In this document: piece by piece, positions 1-10,051 of the stretch | Numbering within the stretch: position 1 is the first letter of the stretch | Layout of the letters: every line of letters begins with the position of its first letter | Source: Bradysia coprophila | Lineage: Eukaryota; Arthropoda; Insecta; Diptera; Sciaridae | Direction of reading: 5' to 3' | Assembly: GCF_014529535.1 (NCBI RefSeq) | Contig: NC_050735.1 | Span: 12,907,739-12,971,738 of the forward strand | DNA length: 64,000 nt | Translations under genes and position numbers: made by a program | Notes under the pieces: model-generated | What the model was told of the DNA's origin: nothing | The model's database searches: none | The model's input: only the letters and a program-made list of their open reading frames with translations

Positions 1-215
1 AACCATACCCAGGCCAACAATATCCACCACAACAACAATATCCACCACAACAATACCCACCACAACAATATCCACCACAACAATACCCACCACAACAATA
101 TCCACCACAACAACAATATCCACCTCAACAACAATATCCACCACAACAACCAGCTGTGCAACCATACCCAGCTCCACAACCAGCTGTATCTCAACCCGCA
201 GTTCCAGGCAAATAA
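1..215 (+). CDS. C-terminal part of a P/Q/Y-rich repeat protein (5' truncated by the window)
   Basis: The frame with codons starting at position 3 is open from the window edge to a TAA at 213-215, about 70 residues. It encodes an array of Tyr-Pro-Pro-Gln-Gln units (5-6 residues each, about nine copies), then a short tail rich in Pro, Ala, Val and Gln ending Pro-Gly-Lys. The repeat DNA (tatccaccacaacaa) is nearly invariant. No domain, signal peptide or membrane segment is visible in what is left, so function cannot be assigned. Such low-complexity tails occur in secreted, cuticular, eggshell and RNA-binding proteins alike. An AATAAA at 426-431 is a plausible poly(A) signal. The frame is convincing because it keeps sense through degenerate codons and stops at the end of the array. 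Confidence 0.7.
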   Translation, partial: PYPGQQYPPQQQYPPQQYPPQQYPPQQYPPQQYPPQQQYPPQQQYPPQQPAVQPYPAPQPAVSQPAVPGK

Positions 216-890
216 ATGTAGCGAAGTTTTGAAATTCTAAGCTATATTGTCACGGTGAAGATTGTGATTTCTATGCATTCGATCTTTTAGGAATTAAAGA
301 GTCTCCTGCGACCGTAATAATTGTCTTTTTGAATTAAATACGGCGTTGATCAAACACAAGACTCCTCCTATTCGGCGCTGTTATAAATTAATTTCTTCCG
401 AATTCTTTTCCTTTTAATTCGGTTAAATAAATATCTTAATTGGTCTCATGTTTAAATATACACGTATCTCTAATGTAAGATTTATTTACCTGCGTGCTTC
501 ATCCAATATTCGTTGAAGGAACGAATATCTTGTACTTTTATTGTTATTTACATTATCCATGATTTCCCGGGTTTCCGTAATACTTGTGTATCCCTCACGA
601 TGTCTATTTATATCAAACAAAAAATGAACACAACACACACTTTCACCTAACGAACGTTTATGCAGCTAACACCGAAATTTTTATTTATCTTTTCATATCT
701 TTATCACACTCAGTTCATGGATCAATGAATTCGTTCTTTTAACACTTAATGAATTATACAAACGATTCAGTTCTTTTCAAAGAATCAAAAATGAGTCAAT
801 TTGATGTTTTATTAATTGGTTACACAGAGGGAACATGTGAATCGATATAATCGAGATTGTCTTCCCGACTAGACTAGCTGACATAATATT
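216..890. other. 3' flank of the first gene; diverged repeat
   Basis: No gene seen. From about 478 to 800 there is a diverged copy of a sequence that recurs at 2714-2960: both contain cctgcgtgcttcatccaata, then an attcgttgaagRaacgaat core, then tttacattatccatga, followed by loosely alignable sequence. Confidence 0.5.
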
Positions 891-1327
891 TCAGTTTAAG
901 CAACAAAAACAAAGTAATTTTGAGAAGAATTTGGTGAACAACAGAGGATAGTTAAAAAAATGCGTCTGCCCACTACATTAGATATGAGATAGTAAAGTAT
1001 AAAAATGACGAATACACTCAACAGAAGGCGTCTTTTAACCGATGAACGTGCAGTTTATACTGAATGGTTATTTTTAAAAAAATATTTAAAATCGAGACAA
1101 TTTTGCCTTGTTCTCGTGACTTTTTTTTATTGTTTTTATTTCTTTTGCGTATCTTCGTGCTTTGCCGGGTCGTAAACTCGTGAGAAAAGCTGCGCATTGT
1201 GTGACTGTTAATCTTAACATCTCAAGACATATTTAAAAGTCTTCTGAAATGATGTAAGCTCAAGGAAGTAATTCTTTAGGTTACTACATATCGTTATGGG
1301 GACGGGCGTGAATAATAATAGTTATTT

Positions 1328-1830
1328 GTGTACCTAGGGAAGAGAACAGGAAATTCCAACAAGAGTTTAAGAGCGAAGTACACTCGAGTTGGAGTTTCCT
1401 ATTTTCTTCCTGAGGTGAACACAACGTTTTTCATATGTTCGACAAGTGATTTACCGTTTTTCTCCACGAAACAAAAACATCAATTTGTTACACCACTGCA
1501 ATTCAAGCAAAAGTGATAATTGTCGACAGCTGCCAAAGTGAGATCTTTTTGTAGGAAATTAATTTTTACATTTGTTTGATAACTGTCCAGCTTTAGTACC
1601 CCATTTAGAGTACCATGTCTGAAGTGCGTTAGTTACACCATTTTTCCAAATAAAATCAAATGTGACACTTCGGGGTAGAATATTTCTATTTTCTCCACTG
1701 TCAAAACAAGATCGCCCCTGCTCTGTCATCAGACAAAGCGTCAATAAAACATTAAATTCTGATTCTCATTTGAGTGGAGGAAATTAGGTTAATCACACCG
1801 CACACATGAAAAGGCGTTCAAATCACTTCC
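1328..1830. repeat. Dispersed repeat also present at 62380-62600
   Basis: Shared blocks include gtgaacacaacgtttttcat, tttttctccacgaaac, catcaatttgttac and gtcatcagacaaa, in the same order in both places. Short open frames here are incidental. No protein family is recognised. Confidence 0.5.
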
Positions 1831-2122
1831 TCAAATGTTAAATGCAGGAACGTAATAAATAACATTTGAGTAAGAAAACCGGTATTTTTGACAACAAAGA
1901 TATTATTGGGTTCCTTAAAAACGAATTTGCATTTTCAGTACCTGCTTTATTATCAATGTGAAGAAACTAAAAAATTGCGATTGCATTCTCGTACTTGCCA
2001 ACTCGCAATCGATAGTTACTCTACATACGTCATCGATTTCGTGGAAAGATAGTGTATGTGTATGAAGTGTTAATATGAATCGTGTATACGATTCATATGT
2101 ATATGCTTTGGTCCCTCATAGT

Positions 2123-2308
2123 TAGAGGCAGTAAAATTTCAGCATGAATTTCCTTCAGTTGTTTTTCAGCTGATTCACACAAACAATCAAAACTTATTGT
2201 ACGGCGTGTGCGTGTAGCTGTAGCAGCTTAAACTGTATAAACAGTTTTGATTGCATGTTTGGATCAGCTGAAAAACATCAAATCTATTCTGAAATTTTAC
2301 GGCCTCTG
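2123..2308. mobile_element. Foldback MITE, family with CAGCTGAT subtermini
   Basis: Ends are agaggcagtaaaatttcag and its near-perfect complement ctgaaattttacggcctct. Further in, both sides carry tttttcagctgat and caatcaaaac in mirrored order. About 186 bp and non-coding. The subterminal motif is shared with the elements at 6614-6835 and 12879-13080. Confidence 0.7.
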
Positions 2309-3328
2309 ACTGTAATCTAAATCGAATACATAAGTTGTTGTCGACAGTAACAACAAAATTAACGATGACCTCCGGTTAATGTGGTCGTCCAGAGGGGAAA
2401 GTAGTTCAAAATGAAGTAAAAGAAGATAATTGAACAATAGAAGTAGTAGATTCAAAAATTGTATGATAACATACACAAGCCGTTTCTGAAAGGCTGACAA
2501 TTAACAATCGAAAGGCGAATCAACTATACTTCTAAATTCAAAATTACTATCGCAATTTAATTCATTGATGCAAAAAGAAGTTTTATTAACTAATTTCCCC
2601 CATTTCATCTTCATTACGTTCATTACTGTCGGATAATAAATATTTTTAATTGCTGTGCTATTTACAATCATGCATACCTCGATGAGGTATTACCTCATGT
2701 AAAGGATATAGCAAGATTTATTTATGTAACCTGCGTGCTTCATCCAATATGTTCGTTGAAGAAACGAATATCTTGTGTTTTTATTATTATTTACATTATC
2801 CATGACGTCTCTGCGTGTATCCTCCTTTTCACGTCGTCTATTTAATGTCGAACTAATGTTATTGCGTGTGCACGAGACCCACTTTCTTCTTAAACGGATA
2901 TAGTTTTGTGCAGATTATATACACTGAAAGTGGTTCACTTTATTCTCATTTTTGTGGACCGATAAAATCTTTTCTTAGCACTAAATTATGGACACTGTGG
3001 GTTGACCCAAAAGATTTGTCATCAAAATAAAATGACCGATGGAAACAAGGGATTTCTATGACAGAATTCGAAATTCTTCGCTGTTTGGAGAATCATATCT
3101 CATCGATTCAAAGACGCAAGACAAATAAAACAAATCAAGAAAAATGCAAAACTGTCTCGTTCTTCAATGTTTTCTTAAAACATTATAAGAGGCACTCAGT
3201 ATAATATGCGAGTATTAGTCATTCTTGTATATCTGATGTGGGCAGACGCATTTTTCACAGTCTTGTATAGTTCTCAAAAATTTTCACAAATTTGTTTTGT
3301 TTTTGTTGCATAAACTAAAACATAGTAT

Positions 3329-3464
3329 AGGGTGTGCGCACCAGTCTCCCGACATGTACCAGTAGTCGAACACTTATTTTTCTTCAACGATAAACTTTTT
3401 TATGAAGAAAATAATAATAGGTGTTCGACTAATGATACAAGTTAGGTAACTGGTGGCGCCACTC
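3329..3464. mobile_element. Foldback MITE with GGGTGTGCGCACCAGT end
   Basis: Left end gggtgtgcgcaccagt pairs with actggtggcgccac at the right. An inner pair (gtcgaacacttattttt / aataataggtgttcgac) makes most of the element self-complementary. A relative with a similar end lies at 46264-46450. Confidence 0.6.
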
Positions 3465-5935
3465 TCGATGCATTACAATAAAGGATTCGCTCAGTTCCCC
3501 TGAATATTTTATTTAATTCGCTGTCTTGGTTAATTTTCCATTGAACACTGTCAGAGAATGAGACCAACACCCTGGTTTCAAAATTCCTAGTCTTACATCA
3601 ATAGACACCTTCTCCTTTACTCTTTTAATAATTCTCTGTTTATCGATCTATTACCGCGCTATCAGTCATCGATTGGAAAGCGGATCAATGCAACTGTTTG
3701 GAATCGATGTTTTAACCACCCAGCCCGCCCTTGGCAACTAGGATCCCAACAAACCAGAAAAAAAAATATTTAAAAGAAAACGACCCAGCCCGAACTTATG
3801 TTTTTACTCTAACGAAAAGTTCATCAAAAGTATATCCGGGCTGGCTAATCCGGTACAGAAAGGTTCAACTTTTACAGGTTAGATCAAGCACAATAAATCA
3901 GATCGGATTTAAATTTGATTTTTTGAACCGCCCGAATTAACTTGAGTCTTGAAAAATCCGAACTCAGTCTACGACCGTGCCGGATCGGGCACTATGTTTT
4001 CGGCGGTCTGCACACCTCATTTTGGTCAGAAATTTCATCATGCAATCACTACGTTCGGCACCGTTTGAACGTGCTATTTACTGTAGGTATTGAAAGAAAA
4101 CTGAAAAAATTGACTTTTCATGTATTCACCCCGGATCCGCTCCGGATCAATAAATTTTGCACGAAATATGACCTCTTCAATTTGCATTGATATTTCAAAG
4201 TCAACTTTTTATAAACAATCATTTCTTCAACATTTACATTCTACAGCACTGTGCTTCGGTTTATTGATGATGACGTGATATCTGAAGTGTAAGCACATTG
4301 TTTATGTTCACAATCAACTTTAAATGATTATTAATTGAAGAAGACTTTAAAAGAATTTCGATGAATATCTAATTAGAATTATGTTTGTGCAAACAGACGT
4401 CAACTATCTTTTCATATTACAATATTATCCTGGTCTGCACTTTATGGTTAACAAATTAAAACGAACGACGCAATTTTGTTAAAATCCCACAACTATTCAC
4501 CCGGAGTGAAGATGAGACAATGCCGCGTCAAAGCCGAAACCACAGTCGGTCGACTTAGAACAAAAATATTTTTTTATGGAATGTATATAACAGCACCAGT
4601 GAATTAAACTGGAAAATAAAAGAAAAACGCATAGGAAATTGGTTACTTGCGCATAGTATTCGATTTCATAGTGGAAACATTTATCCTTTTATAGACATAG
4701 ACATACTGTCGTGCCAAATGATTTTTTTTTTACTTGAGAAAATAATTTGTTTTGGCAAAAAAAGATATTTTTTTGCATAACAGAATTTCTTTGAAATCTG
4801 ATAGTTTATTAACACCTCGACCACAAACATAAGAGAAAATATGAATATGAGGGTCATAGGGAAAAGATTTATTTTTATTGGGTAGAAATAACGACAATTG
4901 TGTGGTTAACCTGGGAATTGTGAGGCTTCCGTATCGCATAACAAGTATCCAAAAAAATAAAAGATAAAATTACTGACATGCTTTTGCACTTGCAGTGCAT
5001 ACAAAAATCAAGAATATGGTGAATTTTTTTTTGAATCGGACACACCATTTTTGTTTTCGGACGTTTATGGTGCTATCGATAGGGAGTTTCAAGGTGATTA
5101 TTTCGTAGAAGAAGTTTTTTTTTAAACGACCTCTCCTCTCGGGGCGACTCTAAGAAAATTTGAATATTTCAAAATCATGACTTTTTCAGAAAAATTTTCT
5201 CCGAAATGAAACGACCCGGCCGGTTTTGATCTAATGGTAGTTTGTAGAGAATTGACAGACGATTCTAATAAAAGTATCGTCGAGTCGAAAGGTTGTAGCT
5301 GTGTGTTAGGGTGAGGCATTAAAGTACACCCAGAAAAAGAAAATTCATACAATACTCCGGGTATGTGTAAAATTCTACGGAAAGGTGGAATATACTTCAT
5401 TAATGTATATGATACATGGTCAATGTCTTCTATACGCGGAACACGTTGAAAACGTAGTTACGTATTTCGATTGTCAGATTAGAATATTCATGTGTTACGT
5501 ATTGTGGTGATACACGTGGAATATGAATAACTTACGAGTGGGACGGAAGCTAAACGCACATCAAGTATGCTAAACGTATATAGTGGATGCTGGTCTCAGA
5601 CATTAAATTTGGATCATATTTATATTTCTTAACACGTTGAAGATAAACGACAAAAAAAATATTTCAGTAAATTAGAAAAATTCTCGTTAAAATACTTTCA
5701 TTTTTTATTAAATAATTTCATTTTGATAACAAGTGTCCATAGCTATCTTGTCATCAAGTCGTAGCTAATTATGCGTGCTATATGAACTGCAATTCAATTA
5801 TGTTAAAAAACGACATATCACCATTTGTGTGCGCAACGTTATAACGTGCTCTGCGTAACTTATACGCCACACACGTTTATGGCTTTCAAAGTACGCTTCA
5901 ACAATACGAAATGTCCACCAACACTACTGTACTTC
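3465..5935. other. Spacer with no gene seen
   Basis: AT-rich sequence. 3720-4010 contains several CCCAGCCCG/CGGGCTGG words pointing both ways, probably an old repeat. The open frames at 3731-4190 and 5122-5400 (-) show no recognisable domain or splice context. Confidence 0.4.
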
Positions 5936-5937
5936 TA

Positions 5938-5995
5938 CATCAGAAAGATCGTTGGCTCATGATTAAGAGGTCCCCGGTTCAATTCCCAAAGAAGT
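5938..5995 (+). other. tRNA-like relic (anticodon and T arms only)
   Basis: The stretch ggctcatgattaagaggtcc followed by ccggttcaattcc resembles the anticodon arm, variable loop and T arm of a tRNA, with a good RNA polymerase III B-box (GGTTCAATTCC). No convincing D arm or acceptor pairing is visible, so this is more likely a tRNA-derived repeat or decayed tRNA than a working gene. Confidence 0.25.
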
Positions 5996-6613
5996 CAATT
6001 TTTAATTTGAGATATTTGTTACCAATAGCTGCTAAAATACATAAAAACTACTATAAACTGGTTAATATAGTGTAAATCGTAGGTAAATTCAATAAAATTC
6101 ATATTTTTAAATCTCTGTCAAAGCGAAATACGTCTCCCACGTATTATATTCGAGCCCGCTGTATAACTACCTTACCACACTTTTTAACAGGTGGCACGAA
6201 TGATATACGCATAGCAAGTAAGAAATTTCGCTCAGTGTACAATTTTATGGTTTTGTCAATGAGCACCCCAACCGATTTTTCATTTTATTGGCTTAAAATA
6301 AAGGCTAGCACATCCCATTTAACATATCAAGAAATTGGGAGGGATTTTTTTTCATTTTTTTTTTTAAATTTAAAAAAACTTTCTTATGGGTGCCCACATT
6401 CGTGAGATTTTTTATTTGGAATTCGATTAAAATAAAACCGTATGAATTGGGGGAATAAGATCCTGAATAGGTTTGTTAGAAAAGAGTTCTATTCATCCCA
6501 CGGACCAACATAATGAGTTCGAGAAATGACATAATTGTCTTTTCACGACATAGTTATTTACTTTACTCTGTCGAGGTCTTTTCTATTTTGTGGAATACTT
6601 AGACATAAGTGCG
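5996..6613. other. Spacer, nothing recognised
   Basis: AT-rich, with a T/A homopolymer-rich stretch at 6345-6385. No gene or clear repeat seen. Confidence 0.4.
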
Positions 6614-6835
6614 CTTCAGCTATTTTTCAACTGGTACACTCATACAAACATTTGATAGTTGATTCGGAGCCTGAATCTGCTACTTCTTTTGTTGGTACAA
6701 AATCTTTTACTTCGTTTGTTTAAACATTATTTTCACTGCATAAGGTTATACCACTAACACGCGCGTGTGTGTAAATATTTCACTCGTTTAAGCACCTTTG
6801 TTTGTATGAGTAGACCAGCTGAAATACAGCTGAAG
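6614..6835. mobile_element. Foldback MITE, CAGCTGAT-type family
   Basis: Ends cttcagctatttttcaactg and cagctgaaatacagctgaag are inverted copies, followed inward by ctcatacaaac / gtttgtatgag. About 222 bp, non-coding. Confidence 0.7.
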
Positions 6836-7830
6836 AAAATTCATATTTAAATTGCACTCACGTCCCTATAATACGCTCATCTTTAATGTAAACTTAAACT
6901 CTTCTTCTACGGCGCTACGTCTACTTTTGCCTTGGTGCAACAAAACAATAAAAGTACATCCAGACGTTCCATTGTTCCGCAGTATTATATCTAAATTTCT
7001 ACTATGCGAATGTAAGGGAACACCGATCCACTCAATTTTTTTCAAAACCGGTCTTTGATACACGTCCAAATAAAATTGAGCCTCACTATTATTGGGAAAT
7101 CTATACGCACGAAAGAGCGAATATTACAGGCCCGTGTACAGGCGATTAGTCAGTTAATTATGAAAATATTGTTATTGATTCCGGAAGTCACGTTTCTTTG
7201 ATTCATTTTACATTTACATACGTGATGACCCGTCAACGTGAACTCTATATTTCCCCGCCCTCTGGACAATGAAAACTAGGTCAAGTCGAAGGTAATATTT
7301 CACCTGTTTCGACAAAATGTCTCTGAATGTGTGTTAGGGAACGAAACAATGCAACAAATTACGACAACCGAATATTTCGTTGATAAAAGGAATGAAAACA
7401 ACAAACAACACTGAAAATTCACAATCTTACCGTCTTCAATTTTCCATAAAATCAATATCTATCGTATTGTTGTTGTAGGTTGTGGGTGTCTGGATCAATA
7501 CACAAGGCTGTCTTTTCGGAATTTTTCCTTGACTTTGTTGTGCAATTCAATGCAGTCGCGTATCACTATCCGTCGTCGGTTGGAAGGTTTTCACACAAAA
7601 ATAACAGACCGAAAATTATTGATAATTTGAATAAGTTCTTTAATATTAGAGGTGGATACACTCTCTCACGACATTTTTATTTATAATTAAATCGAATTTC
7701 GAAAGTTTAAACCAGTGACAGTTCTGAATTGTCAAATTGCTTCGAGAGGAGGCATATAAAATTAATAGCCGTGTACGTCATTGCTGTCAATCGCTGTAAA
7801 GGTCTCAAGGTTATATTTCACAAGGCTATA
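6836..7830. other. Spacer, nothing firm
   Basis: Overlapping sense and antisense open frames near 6852-7069 look fortuitous. No gene recognised. Confidence 0.4.
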
Positions 7831-8021
7831 GGTTTGTTCCAAGGCCATATGAATTGTCAAATTTCATCCATATAACCATAATCTCAATAATACCTCCGTG
7901 TAGATCGCATAGGCGACGTTGGTCGATTTGTATGAAATATCACTTAAGCGACGTTGCTATGGATGAAATTGTCGTTGTTCGGGTTGTCAAAGTTCGGGTT
8001 TACAGTTACTTGGAACAAACC
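7831..8021. mobile_element. 191-bp MITE, GGTTTGTTCC family, copy 1
   Basis: Begins ggtttgttcc and ends ggaacaaacc, with TA on both sides (TA target duplication, Tc1/mariner-like). It differs by about seven substitutions from the copy at 51440-51630 and is more distantly related to 41623-41820. The open frame inside (7854-8063) is part of the repeat and not a gene. Confidence 0.85.
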
Positions 8022-8461
8022 TATAGACGGTTGGGGAGGTCAGGCAGACCGTTATTTTATTAGATACGCGGGGACACACAAAACAGAATGCACCTACTAT
8101 GAAATTGTTAAATTTCTGTGAGTCATCCGCGTATCTACATCTGGGAGACCTAATAACCAAAAATTATTATTGTTGACGAAATATTCGCAAGAGCGTTGAT
8201 GTTATGGCTCTGTAGATGCTCTTGTTCGATTTCGGCCTGTCAAAAATCGTTTTTATAGTACGATGGAACAGACCTACACTAACTAATACACCAACTACAC
8301 TTTTGAAGTGATCTTTTCCGACAATAATATTGTAGTTGAGTGAGTTAAGTTCTGAAGGCAGCGGGATTCGAACTTCAGTGGATTTTTTCCGCATATAAAA
8401 TGTTTAGCAGACAATCTGGGTAGTTCGAGGAACCACTAGACAATTTTGCGGCCACTGAAAA

Positions 8462-8665
8462 CTAGGTTCTAAAATAACAGGTTAAGAGGTCTCATAGTCT
8501 ACTACCAATGACAATGGTGCCCAAATTTTCTAGTAATGCCTCCAAGATTTTGGAAGTGATTTTTATGTGTACTCAAAATCTCTAATGGAAAATATTCATT
8601 GAACCGTTAAAATTTGGGTGTTGACTACATTTGTAAGTGTTTTAACCTGTTCTTGCAGAACCTAG
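8462..8665. mobile_element. Foldback MITE, AGGTTCTGAAAGAACAGGTT family, diverged copy
   Basis: Ends ctaggttct...aacaggttaaga and ttaacctgttcttgcagaacctag are inverted copies. Same family as 31782-32710, 33138-33368 and 48484-48713. Confidence 0.65.
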
Positions 8666-9477
8666 ACTGAAGGTTACAATGTGTATGTATAGAAGTACAT
8701 ACTTACCTTTTTCGAATCGGTTGGTAGGTTTTTATCATAGAATTACATTCGAGAGGTATCATGTCAACGTTGTCATCTTATTGGCTCCCTTTGATCGACT
8801 GAGAGCGCTACTATGTCCTTCTGTATATTATTGATTTAACAGATATGACAAAACTTTTATGTTAATAATTCCTCTAGCTTTAGCAAAATGAATAATCCGA
8901 AAAATTTGTGATAACTTTGAGAGACCATCTCAGTAAGACAGTTTCCCAAAATTGTTCTTTACTAGGTTGAAGAACATACGCCACTAGAAACATAAGTTTC
9001 TAAGACGATTTCAAATAAAATAAAATCTTTCAGTTGCCTTCGTAGGTGTCTGAATTTGTTCTTTTATAACCTTGCTGTGATTGCTTATTCACTTTTGGTA
9101 CAAACCTTACACAACCAACTTCAATCCCATGGACTTCAACTCATTTCGATGATTGTGGGAATTGTCATCCTGACAACCGCAAATTTCAGCGATGGCTCAG
9201 CCTGCGAGTCGGGCTTCTGAGCTCCAAAATTTAAAAAAAAAAACATTTGTTAAAACATATAGATTTTCGATCACATTGTCCATTGTTTGAATGAAGTGAC
9301 AGAAGACCGACTTGCCGGTAACTTCAATCATTGACAGTCCTGTGAAATAATGCCCAAATCCACCCTTGTTTCATTAAATTTGTACACATCTCTGCCATTA
9401 CTTTCGCCAACTGAATTGATCTATCAGAGCCTGAATTCGTTTACGGCATGCAGCGCAATGAGAGCAGTGTTTATTAT
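8666..9477. other. Spacer, nothing recognised
   Basis: AT-rich non-coding sequence. No gene, RNA or clear repeat seen. Confidence 0.4.
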
Positions 9478-9876
9478 CAAGGCTGTATACTTTAGGGAGG
9501 TCAGGCAGATACAGATACGCCGGTTACACACCACAAATGATGATAAAATGGCCGATGGTGAATCTTGTGATGATTCTCGTCGTCTTGTTGATGTGGTGAA
9601 TTTGTTTATATGTAAAATCATCAGAAGTGGTGTGTTTGCGCGTATCTAATAAAATGCCGATCTGCGTCAATGAACATCAACACAAGGTATGGTCGAATGT
9701 CAAACTGTGTATGGAGCGGAGGACATGGTGATTTAAACAAACTCACCTCTCATGAGAGGTGAGTTTGTTTATATGAAATCGCCATGTCCTCCGGTTTGTA
9801 TGAACAGACCATACCTGGTTTATACTTTCATTGATCTGCGTGACTCCGGTGACTCCCCAAAGTGTACAGCCTTGGT
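9478..9876. mobile_element. Nested foldback elements
   Basis: The outer element starts caaggctgtatacttt and ends with the complement aaagtgtacagccttg. Inside it lies a separate hairpin (9686-9815) whose arms run ggtatggtc...ggaggacatgg to ccatgtcctcc...ccatacc, with a perfect palindrome at its centre (caaactcacctct / agaggtgagtttg). This fits one MITE inserted into another. Confidence 0.65.
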
Positions 9877-10051
9877 TTTTATGACATTAAACTTTTACTC
9901 TGGTGTACTTTTGAACGTTGCTTGAAAGCAAGACGGCTGTACAACATTAATTGATTTTGACAGTTTTTACTACCCGCAATAACAAACATCTCAGTTTTTG
10001 TTTAAATAAATAAAAGTTACAAAGTAAATACATTCAATTGTGATATACAAA

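Larger units (their letters stand above)
893..3310. repeat. Diverged long inverted repeat, arms about 893-1170 and 3100-3310
   Basis: The left arm contains gcaacaaaaacaaa, tgcgtctgcccac and cgagacaattttgc. The right arm holds the same landmarks in reverse complement and in mirrored order (gtgggcagacgca at 3238-3250, ttgttgcata near 3305). Similarity is patchy, so the structure is old. The 1.9-kb interior encodes no recognisable transposase. It may be a worn-out terminal-inverted-repeat element or two solo copies of one family. Confidence 0.5.

Noticed and set aside
5938..5995. Functional tRNA gene
   Set aside because: Only anticodon-arm and T-arm-like parts are present; D arm and acceptor stem do not pair.
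7854..8063. Open frame similar to one at 51463-51654, looking like a conserved small protein
   Set aside because: Both are contained in copies of the same 191-bp MITE, so the similarity is that of a transposable element.
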